Assembly (NCBI RefSeq): GCF_029931775.1
Contig: NC_079332.1
Coordinates: 384,501 to 448,500 of the forward strand
Direction of reading: 5' to 3'
Source of the DNA: Euleptes europaea
Taxonomy: Eukaryota; Chordata; Lepidosauria; Squamata; Sphaerodactylidae
Length of the DNA stretch: 64,000 bases
Part shown: piece by piece, positions 44,661 through 55,962 of the stretch
How the letters are laid out: every line of letters starts with the position of its first letter
Position numbering within the stretch: the stretch's first letter is position 1
The notes under the pieces: model-generated
The model's database searches: none
Told to the model about the DNA's origin: nothing
The model's input: the letters and a program-made list of their open reading frames with translations, nothing else
Made by a program: the position numbers and the translations under genes

Positions 44661-47213
44661 GACCACAGTTAACAGCACAGGAGCCAGGGCCGGTCACTGT
44701 GGCCTGATCGGCATCGGTTAGCTCCGGCGGGTCAAGGGGTTGAGCTTTGGGGTTGGGTCTCCCTGCAGCCCGCAGAAAACGAATCGAGCCGTCTGCGCAT
44801 GCCGGCGGCCTTTCGCCCGAGTTCAGGGTTCTGCCTTTCTGGGTGCAGAGCGTGGGTGACCTTGACGTGAGTCCAGGTTTTTGACAAACTCTGCATATTT
44901 ATTCTGAGCGGCGGATGCGTCCTGTTCCAGCGAATATGCCTCTCTCTGGCGCGAGGGACCGCCTGCTGCAGCCTGCTCAGACCTGGGCAAAATGCAACCT
45001 TGCAGGGATGGTTCACGAGATCTGCTTTCCCCCAGCATGCTGGGGGAGGGCGGGGGGCTTGCTTGCTGAGCGAGGGGCTTGATCCCAGCTGTTTCCTCTT
45101 GGCTTAAACATGACGTTATGGTCTTTCCTCCCAAAGTCTGAGAATATTATTTCAGGGTTTCACGTGACTGAGTGGTTGCCATGGGAACTATCTTAGAGTT
45201 TTAATGAATAGAGTGGAGGTTTATGTTATTTTATTTTTTTAAAAGGCAAGATAAATGTCAGAGGATAAAATAGATTGGCGCTGGCGTGGAACTGGAGGGG
45301 GGCAGAGCGAGAGGAGCACGCGGGACGCCAGCCCCACGCTGGGGACGCCGCCTCCGTTCCACGGAGGCTCACCACACCCCCACCCACCTCTCCCCCTTCA
45401 TCCCCTCACCCACCCAGGGACATGCAGAGCCCCCCGTCCCCCCAAAGCGAGGGGCAAGTCAGCCCCCGGCCGAGGACTGTCCTGGCTTTCCAAGGTCTGG
45501 GCAGTGGCGGAGCTGCAGTCCTCACTGCCTCCCCCCACCCCCGGTCACTTTCCTGCTGTTTGAATTTGGACTGTAGGCACCTTGGGGCAGAGACCCGTCT
45601 CTTTTGCTGTTCACCACCTCCCCTGCTGGTGTCACAGAGATGGCCGCAATGTCCAGGCTGTGCAGAGGCTCGGAAGGGAAAGGTTGGCGGGGGCAGGTGA
45701 GAAGGTGGATCGACGGGCAATCAGGCGGACACCAATTGAGAGAAGGGGGAAAGCTGGGATGGAGGAGGAGCTGGTGGACTGAGGCCAGGATTTGGGGGTG
45801 GGCTGCAAGGTTGGGACCTCTCCAACCCACAGGCATGATGCAGTTTCCTTCCATTGGGGTCTAGAGCCTGCTCCGTTCACCCTCTCAACACAGCTGGGCA
45901 TCCACTTTTCACGCAGAGGCTCCCCAGATGTCCTCTGCAGCATCTCTGCCTGAGGTCTCGGAGAGCAGCTGCCAGTCCGGACCTAGCCAGGCCGTCTGGC
46001 TCAACTCGGTTTGTTCCCCAGGAGCTCACAAAGCTTCTCCTCCAGACCGCCTGAACTTGCCGTCCGCGGAGTTTGGGAGAGCTCCCGGCTGCGCGGAACC
46101 GGACAGGTGCCGCCGTGTCCGGCAAAGGACCTCTCTTGGCAGCAAACCTCTCGATTACCGTACTCTCCCCTGCTATTTTCCCGTCTTGGAGAGCACCCAC
46201 CACCCAGGTTTCCAAGCAACTCACGCGGTAGAGCTTTGGGGTTGCTTCTCTCGCTCTGGCTCCTCTGTGGGTGGGAGAAACTTGGCAGATGCAACTGTCT
46301 TCTTCTTCTCCTCCGTGTGGGAGGCCCGTGCGGGGAGGGGGTTTCATGCAGTTGAGGGGGGGACAATAAAGTTAGTTTGGGCTCTTTTGTACTGAGCTTT
46401 GCCCCTTTTTTGTGCCTGAGCTTTGCCTTTTCCCACACTGGGCCGCCTGGCCCCTCCAACTGTAGGCTCCTCTGGTTCAGAGGCTTTAAACTGCTTTATC
46501 GTTTGCAGAAAGCGGTTCCCATCCTCCACGGCTCTGGATTCAGCGTGGGGAGAACGTTGTGCGCCAACCGCCAGTTGAGCACAAGGCCAGGAAGCCTTGT
46601 TGGTGGAAGCGGGATCCAGCCGTGGAAGCGCTGTGGAGGGTTCCCGCGGCCGACTGGGCCGTTGCGTGTTGGTTTGCTTCCTTTGCCCCGCCGAGAGATT
46701 AGAAGGGTATGAACTAGGAAGAGTTAAAGCAGTGGCAGCTGAATCAAAGCCAGGAAAACATCTCTGGAAATGGATGAGCAATGTGAATTCAAGGGAACTG
46801 AGCCGAACTGAAATCGGAGGATGCTGAGCTAGGCTGGTCCTTGGGTGGAGGGAGACGTGTTGAGCAGGAAGGGGGCTGAGGAAGCTTCCTGTCCTCCAAG
46901 AGCCAACACTGCCACAACAACAACACACTCCGGTCCATAAGGATGTGCATTTGGAAGACAAGGAATCCATCCAAACCAAACCAGGCCCGTCCTTTAGTAT
47001 TGTTAATGCGCTTAATTCAGACTGAATTATCTGTGAAGGGCCAGAAAGCTTCTAATCTGACCGTTATTCTGGCACCGCAGTATCTGGTTTCATTTTCCTG
47101 AGAGGTGGCGAGGGCAGCGGGGTGGGGGGGGGGAACTGACTCAACAGATGTGTGCATGATGTGCAGGTCGTCCAACCAGGAATGTTAGCTGACGTTCCCA
47201 CCGCACAGAATTT

Positions 47214-47432
47214 CATAGAATCATAAGAGTTGGGAGGGACCCACCAGGGTCATCTAGCCCAACCCCCTGCGCAATGCAGGAAACTCACAACTACCTCCCC
47301 ACCCCCAGTGACCCCTACTCCATGCCCACAAGATGGCCAAGGTGCCCTCCCTCTCAGGATCTGCCTAAGGTCACAGAATCAGCATTGCTGACAGATGGCC
47401 ATCTAGCCTCTTCTTAAAAACCCCCAGGGAAG
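47214..47432 (-). mobile_element. CR1 LINE 3' end close to CACNG3 exon 2
   Basis: Minus-strand CR1 (TTTCATAGAATCATAAGAGT to CTTAAAAACCCCCAGGGAAG) ending about 55 bases before the exon 2 acceptor. Branch-point sequence must therefore lie in the remaining 55 bases or in the element itself. Confidence 0.9.
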
Positions 47433-47487
47433 AGGTTTTATAAGTGTATAAGTTCCTGCCATGAGCTCTCTTGTGTTTCTCCTTCAG

Positions 47488-47571
47488 GGACCTTCCGAGG
47501 AATCTGCAAGCAAATTAACCATTTTCCGGAGGATGGCGATTACGAACAGGATGCGGCGGAGTATCTCCTGC
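47488..47571 (+). CDS. CACNG3: CACNG3 exon 2 (84 bp)
   Basis: Encodes the end of the first extracellular loop: [19 protein letters not shown] then QDAAEYLLR, joined through a split Gly codon to CCLEG of exon 1. The acceptor is TTTCTCCTTCAG and the donor C|GTACGT, phase 1. The 84-bp length equals exon 2 of mammalian TARP genes. The cysteine in GICKQ is one of the conserved loop cysteines. Confidence 0.96.
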
Positions 47572-48642
47572 GTACGTGCCTTATGCCTGGGCGGCTGTCA
47601 TTCTGGATTGGGTGGGGAGTATGCGCGTGCACACGAGCGCACCCCCTCAGGGCGAGGGCATGGGGTTAGCTCGCCAGTTCTAAGAGGACAGGAGAATTTC
47701 TGCCCAAACCCCTTTTCAAAGAGAGCCCTTCTGGCCTTCCTTGAGCATCCTGGTTATGTTTCAAAGCAGCCTCTCTCACCTTCCTCTCCGCATCTCCAAT
47801 GATAATGGATTTCATCCCCATATTTCGTATCGTCTGTGCCCCCTCGGATCCAGCCGTTGTGGTGAGAAATTCTCAGGGCTTGAGCTTCCAAAAGGCGTGC
47901 CTAGGGAGACACAGAGGAAGGAGCAGGGCAGACAAAACAAATGATGCTGACCGTTGTAAGGACCTCTTCTGCCCAGCCCGCCTGGCAGATCCCAGGGTGG
48001 CTAGAGTGATGGACTAGGGGCCAGGCTCAAAAGTCTCCCATCTAACTGTGCTAGTCACCGGGTGAGGTTTGGCCGGTCATAAACTCTCGGCCCAACCAAC
48101 CTTTCAAGGCTGTGTTAAGGATAAAAGATGAGAGAATCACCCGCGCTGCCCCTAGAGCAGGGGTCCCCAACCTTTTGGAGCCTGTGGGCACATTTGGAAC
48201 TCTGACCCGGCGTGGTGGGCGCAGCCACAAAACGGCTGCTGTAAAACGGCTGCTGCAGGGGGTGGAGCCAGCCACGAAACGGCCGCCATAACCTACCTGC
48301 CGTCACACAGTGAAGATCCTTGTGCTGTGGTGGCAGCTGCCGCCAAAGCAATACTTTTAAAACACTGCACAGCCAATCACATCTCCAGTGGCCAATTAGA
48401 AGCCTTGCTTGGAAAAAGCCCCCTCTGGCTCTGCCCACTTCCTAAAAACATGTTGGTGTCTGCCGTAGCACCACCTTGGGCGTCCCTGCCCATAGAGGAA
48501 GGCTGGGATAAAAATGCAAGAGATCTTTTGCTCTTGGGCTTCCGAAACCGCCCCGCTGGGGTGCTTGAGGGGAACCTCTTCTCGAGTCTGCCGGGGTTGG
48601 TGGTTGTGCCGGTCCCAGCTCTTCCTCCTGCTCTCCTTCCAG
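47572..48642 (+). other. CACNG3: CACNG3 intron 2
   Basis: 1.07 kb, phase 1. Holds a worn MIR-like SINE (about 47990-48145) and a hAT-type element (48158-48488). The rest is unassigned. Confidence 0.9.
48158..48488. mobile_element. hAT-type non-autonomous DNA transposon
   Basis: Starts CAGGGGTCCCCAACCTTTTG, a typical hAT end, and finishes at a worn inverted counterpart (TTGGGCGTCCCTG). Flanks CCCTAGAG and CCCATAGAG resemble a decayed 8-bp target duplication. It ends about 155 bases before exon 3. Confidence 0.65.
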
Positions 48643-48783
48643 GTGCCGTGAGGGCGTCCAGCATCTTCCCCATCCTGAGCGTGGGCCTTCTCTTCTTCGG
48701 GGGCTTGTGCGTGGCCGCCAGCGAGTTCTACAAGAGCAAGCTCAACGTCATCCTGAGCGCAGGGATCTTCTTTGTGTCGGCAG
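48643..48783 (+). CDS. CACNG3: CACNG3 exon 3 (141 bp)
   Basis: Encodes [20 protein letters not shown], the second membrane segment, then [19 protein letters not shown] and the third segment start GIFFVSA. The acceptor is CTCTCCTTCCAG and the donor G|GTGAGT, phase 1. The length equals the mammalian exon. No break in frame. Confidence 0.96.
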
Positions 48784-48945
48784 GTGAGTGTTCCCAGCCG
48801 CAGGCGAAGCTCGAAATCAAGTTTCTGACCAACTGCGTTGGGCCTCCAAGTGGAAATGTTCTCTAACCCCAGGGGAGGAACAACCCTCAGCTTATATCTG
48901 CATGAGTTTCCATAGAGGAGGAGAGGATTGTCCTGAAGGCCTGAG

Positions 48946-49272
48946 GCCTTCGTGAGAGGGAGGGCATCTTGGCCATCTTCTGGGCATGGAGTAGGGGGTC
49001 ATGGGATGTGTGTGTGTGGGGGGGAGGTAGTTGTGAATTTCCTGCATTGTGCAGGGAGTTGGACTAGATGACCCTGGTGGTCCCTTCCAACTCTATGATT
49101 CTGTGACCTTGGCCAGTTCATGAGAGGGAGGGCACCTTGGCCATCTTCTGGGCATGGAGTAGGGGGTCACTGGGGTGTGTGAGGGGGAGGTAGTTGTGAA
49201 TTTCCTGCATTGTGCAGGGGGTTAGACTAGATGACCCTGGTGGTCCCTTCCAACTTTGTGATTCTATGATCT
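48946..49272 (+). mobile_element. Tandem pair of CR1 3' tails
   Basis: Two head-to-tail copies of the same CR1 3'UTR segment, each starting near GAGAGGGAGGGCA and ending near GATTCTGTGA/GATTCTATGA, with the junction about 49110. They differ at several sites and in their GT runs. Confidence 0.85.
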
Positions 49273-49369
49273 TTTATTCACCTTCCTCCTTTGCTCCTCA
49301 GCATCCAGCCTGATGAAGAGTTCTGGAGAACTTGAAAGCTTGTGCTTTGTTTTGTAATGTTTTTGGGTT

Positions 49370-49580
49370 GGGAGGGGCCGTGGCTTAGTGGTAGAGAATC
49401 TGCTTTACATGCAGAAGGTCCCAGGTTCAATCCCTGACGTCTCCACATAAAAGAAGTATCAAATAGTAGGCGATGTTCAAGATCTCCGCCTGAGACCCTG
49501 GAGAGCCTTGCCCAGTCAGAGCAGACAATACTGCCCTTGATGGACCGATGGCCATTCAGCGTAAGGCAGCTTCATGTGTT
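49370..49580 (+). mobile_element. tRNA-Ala-headed SINE
   Basis: GAGGGGCCGTGGCTTAGTGG head, B box GGTTCAATCCC, then body and tail CAGCTTCATGTGTTAATAAA. Confidence 0.8.
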
Positions 49581-49954
49581 AATAAAGAGTATTAATGAAG
49601 GGGTTGAGTCCTGATCCTAAATAGATCCAGAGGTGGACTTGAGGAAATCTATTGTCCAACTTACGTGTGCATGTTTGATCCCAAACACATGACAAATTGT
49701 GGCTACATTTAACAGAATCAGGGCCCGGTTGAAAAACTGGGCAAATTGTGGGATGCAGTTGGCACAACCACAGGAAGGAGGGTCCAACGCACATTAGAGA
49801 GGGCCTCATCTCGCTTCCTTGTAGCCTCAGGAACGGAGGGACGCTTGGCTCTTCGAGGCCTCTGATTTACTTCTGGTGTATCTCAAAGCCCCGTAACTCT
49901 AAACTGTTGGGCGGCACGTGATCGCTGACCATCCGCTCTGTTTCTTCCCTTCAG

Positions 49955-50469
49955 GACTCAGCAACATAATTGGGATTATAGTTTACATCTCGGCCAACGC
50001 CGGGGATCCGGGGCAGAGCGACTCCAAGAAGAGCTACTCCTACGGCTGGTCCTTCTACTTCGGGGCCTTATCGTTCATCATCGCCGAGATGGTGGGGGTC
50101 ATCGCAGTCCACATGTACATTGAGAAGCATCGCCAGATCCGAGCCAAGTCTCACTCGGTGGCCCTGCTGAAGAAGTCCACCTTTGCCCGTTTGCCCACCT
50201 ACCGGTACCGGTTCCGAAGGAGATCCAGCTCGCGCTCCACAGAGCCCCGGTCGAGGGACCTGTCGCCCATCGGCAAAGGCTTCACCTCCATCCCTTCTGC
50301 CGACATCTCCATGTTTACCTTATCCAGAGATCCCTCCAAGGTGACTATCGGGACCCTGCTCAACTCCGAGAGGGATCACGGGTTTTTACAGATTCACAAC
50401 TCCCTCCCCAAAGAGTTCAAGGAGTCGCTGCACAACAACCCTGCCAACAGACGGACCACTCCCGTCTGA
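49955..50469 (+). CDS. CACNG3: CACNG3 exon 4, last membrane segments and cytosolic tail
   Basis: Last coding exon, joined through a split Gly codon. It encodes [37 protein letters not shown] (TM4) and the cytosolic tail. In the tail are the basic and serine-rich block [19 protein letters not shown], a known type of PKC/CaMKII target region in TARPs, then [17 protein letters not shown] and the C terminus [10 protein letters not shown]. The last four residues TTPV are the class I PDZ ligand that anchors the AMPA-receptor complex at PSD-95. The tail (KKSTFARLP...) marks gamma-3 rather than gamma-2. The four exons total 957 bp, 318 codons plus stop, against 315 residues in human. Confidence 0.97.
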
Positions 50470-51425
50470 GGCCAGCCGTGCCCCTGGGTGGCCGGCCGGC
50501 TGAGGGTGCCGGGTGCGGCGTACGGAGGTCTGTCGTCCAGACTGCATGACGTGATTCCCCCCCCCTTCCCCGTAGTGATGATGGCGTGTAACCAATTAAA
50601 CTTTTGTCCTTCAAAGAAGAGGCCCATGGCGGGCTCTCGGCCCCAGGGGCAGCTGGCGTTTTTGGACCCCTCAATTGCCACGTTCTCGGCCAAGCCCCCC
50701 CACCCCCAGGGCTCGGGATGGACTCCCGCCTCCCCCGTCCTCTCAACAAGGGTGAACGCTGAGCTTGGCCGTGTGCAAAGGGGTTGCCCGGTGGACTCTC
50801 GCGAGGATGACTTCAAGCAGGAGGCCCCACCGAGGATCCAGGAAACGGCGCCGCTGCTCCGCCCACATGGGCCACCTGCCCCGTTTGTGTGGTGTGTTAA
50901 CCCAGAGGTAGCATTTCTGGGAAATCTCCGAGCATGAAACAGTGAGCCCGAGGTCGTGTTAGGAGGCCACGCCCCGGGCGTCAGGGACGATGCCGAGGCT
51001 CGGGAGGGTCTCTGTTCTTGTCTGCATGCATTCAATAGTTTGGGATCCGGTTTCCTCCCCCAGGATTGGAAGAGACGCCCCCTTCTCCATTGCTATGGTT
51101 TCAGGAAGGGCTCCGTACCTTCTTGCGTATTCAAAGGTCGCATTGAGGACTGGGGGGCAGAAGCCTCCTTCCTCCATCCCCGCCAAGGTGCTGGTAGTCA
51201 ACCCCTGCCAACGGGTCAGCCTTTACTGTTACAGGTGGGATGTGCCGAAGTCCCTGAAAGGAACCCAGGTGCCTCAGCAGCGGATGCCCGGAAGCACCTG
51301 AGCGGTTTGGTCTGGCTTGCCCCTGGCCCGAGGGGTGTGGCGCCCGTGTGCGGCCCGTGTGAACAGGCGGTATCCAAAGGGTCAAGGAAAGCGCGTGTAC
51401 CAATAAAACACACTTGGATCAGCAG
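50470..51425 (+). other. CACNG3: CACNG3 3'UTR (likely)
   Basis: Repeat-free sequence from the stop to an AATAAA at 51402-51407, about 0.95 kb. The first clear repeat (CR1) begins after 51530. Confidence 0.6.
51402..51407 (+). terminator. CACNG3: Candidate poly(A) signal of CACNG3
   Basis: AATAAA in GTACCAATAAAACACACTTG, followed by a GT-rich stretch (GCTGTGGCCGTCTTTTGTGG) that fits a downstream element. It is the best candidate after the CACNG3 stop. Confidence 0.6.
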
Positions 51426-51530
51426 CTGTGGCCGTCTTTTGTGGGCAAGGACAGGCGCTGAGAGGGGGCAGCAGGCCAGCGGAGAGGGGAGCACCCACGT
51501 AATCCAGCTTGTCTGCATTTAAGAAAGATT

Positions 51531-52052
51531 TAGTCACGCTGGAACCGTGTCCAGAGGAGGGCAACCAAGATGGCGAGGGGGTCTGGACACCGAGTCCTAT
51601 GAGGAAAGGCTGAAGGAGCTCTGGGCATGTTTAGCCTGGAGAGGAGAAGACTGAGAGGGGACAGGATAACCATCTTCAAGTACTTGTGGGACTGTCATAT
51701 AGAGGATGGTGCTGAGTTGTTTTCTGTTGCCCCAGAAGGTTGGACCAGAACCAACGGGTTGAAATTAAATCAAAAGAGTTTCCGTCTAGACATTAGGAAG
51801 AACTTTCTAACCGTTAGAGCGGTTCCTCAGTGGAACAGGCTTCCTCGGGAGGTGGTGGGCTCTCCTTCCCTGGAGGTTTTTAAGAAGAGGCTAGATGGCC
51901 ATCTGTCAGCGATGCTGATTCTGTGACCTTAGGCAGATGATGAGAGGGAGGGCACCTTGGCCATCTTCTGGGCATAGAGTAGGGGTCACTGGGTGTGCAG
52001 GGGGTTGGACTAGATGACCCTGGTGGTTCCTTCCAACTCTGTGATTCTATGT
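51531..52052 (+). mobile_element. CR1 LINE 3' end with ORF2 tail
   Basis: Sister of 6690-7330. An open stretch 51627-51926 carries QKSFRLDIRKNFLTVRAVPQ, WNRLPREVV and [11 protein letters not shown], then a 3'UTR with GGTTGGACTAGATGACCCTG and the end GATTCTATG. The 3'UTR is shortened by an internal loss. Confidence 0.9.
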
Positions 52053-53385
52053 GGTTGCATCCCAGGCTGCGAAAGCGTTCTGCCGCAGACCCAGCTGCTT
52101 GTCCCTGGCCGCTCGCGTGACCCCCGTGCAGAATGGGGCAGCTTGCACGAGGCTTTGGAGTTCTGGAGGAGAAAAGGGGGGCCCAGATGCGAGGAAAGCT
52201 GCTTCTCTGCCTCCTCTGGGGCTGCCCCGCTAAGCTAAGCGAGTGGCAGTGACGGGTCCCTCTCCGCCCGTTCTGTCCCCTCACCAGGCCAGGTGGCCCC
52301 TCCCAGGGTGCTCTTTCTCCTAAATAGAAGCCGCTGGTCCTGCGGCCCCCTCCTCCGGCCTTCCTGGTCTGTGGCAGCAAGGGCTGAGAGAGGAGGAGGG
52401 GGCTTGGGGCTGGAGCCGGAGTCTCCGGCTGCTGTCGACCTGGGGCTGTGCGCCGATCAGCCGCAGAGGGGATGGGGAGCTCGAGTGCTCCACCTGCCTG
52501 CCAGCTGCCCCCTCTCCCCCCCCAGCCCCACCCACCTGCCAGGTGTCTTCAGTGGAGGTGGGGCAGGCTTCCGACTGGGATTCCTTCTAGAAGGAAGGGG
52601 CCCGTTCTGCCCCACTGGAGCAATATTCTTGATGTTTTAAAGCCCCCCTCTCTCTAAAGGAGGGAAGTGAACACCACAAGGAGAAGCCAATCTGTTCCCC
52701 TGAGGAGCCCCCCCCCCCCGCCCTACCCGCAGGCTCTTGGTGTCCTTGAGAAATATTTAAAATGCAAAACTTATCAATATTAGATTAAGCAATTTTGCTG
52801 GATGCAGGCCCCTGGGGCTCCTGATGGTGAACCATGAAATAGGCATGGGGGGGGGGTGTTGAAGGTGGACTTTTGTTCAGGGCTGTTCCAAGTGGCTGGG
52901 GAGGGCAAGGGGAAATGAAACGGAGGCTCTCCCGTTCAGAACGGAAAAGGGAAAAGCCAGGCCTCCTTTCCCAGCCTTTCTCTGGAGTGTTTTGTTCTCT
53001 TTTTGGGAGAAGGGGGTCTCCTCCCACTGCAGCCCAGAGCTCCAAGGCAAAGAATAATCCTCCCCTGCAAGGCTGCCAAGAGGGCTTTTCCTGTCCCAAA
53101 ATGCTGAAGTACCGTTGAGCTGGATCTAAGAATGGGGGGGGGTGACGTGAATGGCTTGTGGGCCGCCGCAAGAGGGGCAGCTGCTCTGTGGCGGGAGACT
53201 CAGCAGAAGGGGGCGGGTGCCACCTCACCATGGAGCCCTTTGGAGGTATTTCTTTCTTGGCTGGAGCACAGGGAGCTGCCAATTACTGGCAGCTCTGAGT
53301 GGGAGAGAAGCCAGTCTGGAAGGAAGGGGAAAGCTACAGGCAACCTAAGAGCGGCCAGAGCTGCAAGAAGCAAGGGAGAGAGCCC

Positions 53386-53690
53386 TAAAAGGTAAAGGTC
53401 CCCCTGTGCAAGCACCAGGTCATTCCTGACCCATGGGGTGACGTCACATCCCGACGTTTACTAGGCAGACTTTGTTTATGGGGGTGGTTTGCCAGTGCCT
53501 TCCCCAGTCATCTTCCCTTTACCCCCAGCAAGCTGGGTACTCATTTTACCGACCCTGGAAGGCCAAGTCAACCTTGAGCCAGCTACCTGGAACCGACTTC
53601 CGTCGGGATCGAACTCAGGTCGTGAGCAGAGCTTGGACTGCAGTACTGCAGCTTTACCACTCTGCGCCACGGGGCTCCTCTGCCAATTGC
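53386..53690 (-). mobile_element. Third tRNA-derived SINE family
   Basis: On the minus strand the head reads CGTGGCGCAGAGTGGTAAAG with a B box GAGTTCGATCCC. The 3' end carries GGGGTGACGTCACCCC-like sequence inverted, then GTGCTTGCACAGGGGGACCT and TTTACCTTTT. Only copy of this family seen here. Confidence 0.75.
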
Positions 53691-54186
53691 CTAGCAAACG
53701 TGAAACTGCGTGTGATTCTTTTTTACAGGATGGTCAGTCGTGAGTTCTTTCTGAATCTTGAGTGGGGAGCTGTAGGGCGTGAGTTTGGGGCATCCTACCT
53801 AGCTCCCCTCCAAAATACGCTGGAGACCGAGATGTGGGACGTCAGCTTCTGAGACCTGGCAGGCACTATGAAGCCTCCGTCTACCCCCCAGGATGCAAAC
53901 CTCAGGAGGGCTCTCTCCAGACCTCCGCTCTGGGGCAGCTGTTGGCAGCCCTACCTGGCCCCGTCCAACGATGACGTTCTCGATTCTGGATGTGATTTTG
54001 GTTTGCGGATGTAAAAAACCACGCACACCAGAACCGGAAGTACTGAATGCGTCAAGCAGGTACGAAGGAGTTCTTTGTCTTAAGGCTAGTGTGTGTTTGC
54101 TTTTTTACAAAAAGGAGAATTTTAGAAACTGTAAATAAGCAGTTTATGACTGGAAATGCTGAGAAATAAACCACAGTTGGGTAGGA

Positions 54187-54411
54187 CATGCTTGGCTGCG
54201 GCTCAGTTTGTTGAGCATTTGCTTGGCATGCAGGAGGTCCCAGATTAAATCCCCAGCATCTCCAGTTAAAGGGACTAGGCGAGTAGGTGAGGGGAAAGAC
54301 CCTTTTCTGCCTGAGACCCTGGAGAGCCGCTGCCGGTCTGAGTAGACAGCATTGACTTTGATGGACCAAGGGGGGGGGGTCTTGTTCAGTTTAAGGCAGT
54401 TCCCTGTGTTG
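54187..54411 (+). mobile_element. tRNA-Ala-headed SINE, older copy
   Basis: Diverged head (CTGCGGCTCAGTTTGTTGAG) and B box (AGATTAAATCCCC). The body is typical and there is a G-run insertion near 54370. Confidence 0.8.
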
Positions 54412-55187
54412 ATCCTCCTTAGCCCACACATGGCCAAGCTCTGGAGACCTCTCCCCAGAGTGGAAGACTCTCCGGGAGCTCTCCCAGGTCCTGAAAAGCC
54501 AACCTTTGCCAGGCGTCTGTATTCCGCATCTGGGATTTCCTTCTGCTGCTGCATGCCTACTTGTCCTCCTCTTGGCATCTTCCTCTTCTTCCCCAGCAGT
54601 TCTGCAAAGGAGAAATTCTGTCCCCTGCGTCACTCTTCCCAGCTGCGGCCAAGCAGTGTGCGTGTGCGTGTGGGGGTGCAAATGCTTTCCCTCCGCTGCG
54701 ATTGGCTCAGGGTCAGCCATTCCCTGAAGGACCCAGCCAGAGAGAGAGGGAGGGGGGAGCTTCTGGCTGGCCTCCCCCCCCCCCCACTTCCAACGTGGCT
54801 TTTGAAGTGTGCAAAATGTGCGCTGTCACTTACTGCGGTGCTCGCAGGGAGGAGCTTTCTCTCTTCCGCCACGGGGTTCTGGGCGACGGTTCATTTGCTT
54901 TCAGGTGAGGCTTTGCCCCAAAGCTCACTTGGAGATGAGCTCAGGGTTTCTCTCAGGGCTTGGTCCGTGCCTGCTTGCAGTTTAGCCATTTGCACGTGTG
55001 CAGAGAGCGCCGCTAAGTAGGCGCAGCCAGATCCCACACACTTCGGGGTTCTGGGCCAGAGGGCACGGCTCACAGATGACTCGGCACCCCTGGATTAGCA
55101 TCTGCGGACTCCCCCCTCAAGCTCTCTTTCCCCTCCTCCCCTTTGCGTGAGCTGATATTTTGACATCTCTGTATTTTATTATTTTAA

Positions 55188-55556
55188 TAAAAGAAGAGTT
55201 GGTTTTTATATGCCGACTTTCTCTACCACTTAAGGGGGAGGTAGTTGTGAATTTTCCTGCATTGTGCAGGGGGTTCGACTAGATGACCCTGGTGGTCCCT
55301 TCCAACTCTATGATTCTATGAATCAAACCAGCTTACAATCATCTCCCCTTCCCCATAACAGACACCGTGTGAGGTAGGTGGGGCTGAGAGAGTATGACTA
55401 GCCCAAGGTCACCCAGCTGGCTTCATGTGGAGGAGCGGGGAATCAAACCCGGTTCCCCAGATTAGTTTCTGCTGCTGATGTGGAGGAGAGGGGAATCAAA
55501 CCCTGTTCTCCAGATCAAGAGTCCACCGCTCCAAACCACCGCCCTCAGCCACTGCA
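55188..55556 (-). mobile_element. Squamate tRNA-derived SINE with inserted CR1 tail
   Basis: Minus-strand SINE (AAGAAGAGTTGGTTTTTATA at its + strand start), interrupted at 55236-55321 by a plus-strand CR1 3' tail. It resumes at ATCAAACCAGCTTACAATC and ends near CACCGCTCCAAACCACCGC. Confidence 0.8.
55236..55321 (+). mobile_element. CR1 3' tail, 86 bp, inside a SINE
   Basis: Very short CR1 terminus (GGAGGTAGTTGTGAATTTTC to GATTCTATGA) sitting in the 3' unit of the surrounding SINE. Confidence 0.85.
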
Positions 55557-55962
55557 TTTTGATATCAAATGTTTATAATTGGCAGTTGTTTTGAAGTTCT
55601 GATTGTGTAGCAAGCTGGGTACAAAGACCCCCCAACCTTAGCCCAAAGGACAATGTGTTCAATGGGATGTCATTGGATGACGTCATCCTCCAGTCCATCA
55701 CAGCAGCTCAGCCAGTTGGGGAGGGGCTTGCCAAGAGCCCACCTTGATGTTTTGTAACCCCGCTGTGGCTCTGAGCTGAGCGAGGGGACGTGCCCACCGC
55801 CTCCCTCCCACCCTGGCTTTGCATTCTGCTCTCGCGTCCCAAGACGACCAATTGCATGCGTCTCTTCCACAGTCCTGGTGTTTGTGCATTGAGCCGAAGG
55901 GCCTTTGACCTTTCTAATTTGTCGGAAGGCAGAGAGGGAGGAAGGCACCCAAACTGGTTGCT

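Larger units (their letters stand above)
28206..47487 (+). other. CACNG3: CACNG3 intron 1 (19.3 kb)
   Basis: Large first intron, phase 1. It carries many repeats, listed separately: CR1 ends, tRNA-derived SINEs, a complete 5S-headed SINE, TIR-bearing elements, a Penelope-like terminus and an 88-bp CT tract. Single-copy-looking blocks are 29610-31140, 35050-35840, 36150-37490, 39160-40720, 41630-43590 and 44670-47210. Among them 35395-35690 looks most like a conserved regulatory element. I see no further exon or gene. Confidence 0.85.
48784..49954 (+). other. CACNG3: CACNG3 intron 3
   Basis: 1.17 kb. Contains a tandem pair of CR1 tails (48946-49272) and a tRNA-Ala SINE (49370-49580). The last 370 bases are unique-looking. 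Confidence 0.9.

Noticed and set aside
45175-45188. X-box-like GTTGCCATGGGAAC
   Set aside because: One half-site deviates from consensus; kept only as a remark beside the perfect site at 55963.
46170-46400. A possible solo LTR fragment around AATAAAGTTAGTTTGG
   Set aside because: No paired ends, target duplication or second copy can be seen; the resemblance is too slight to call.
51627-51926. A 99-codon ORF that looks like a conserved protein
   Set aside because: It is the C-terminal piece of CR1 ORF2 in a 5'-truncated element.
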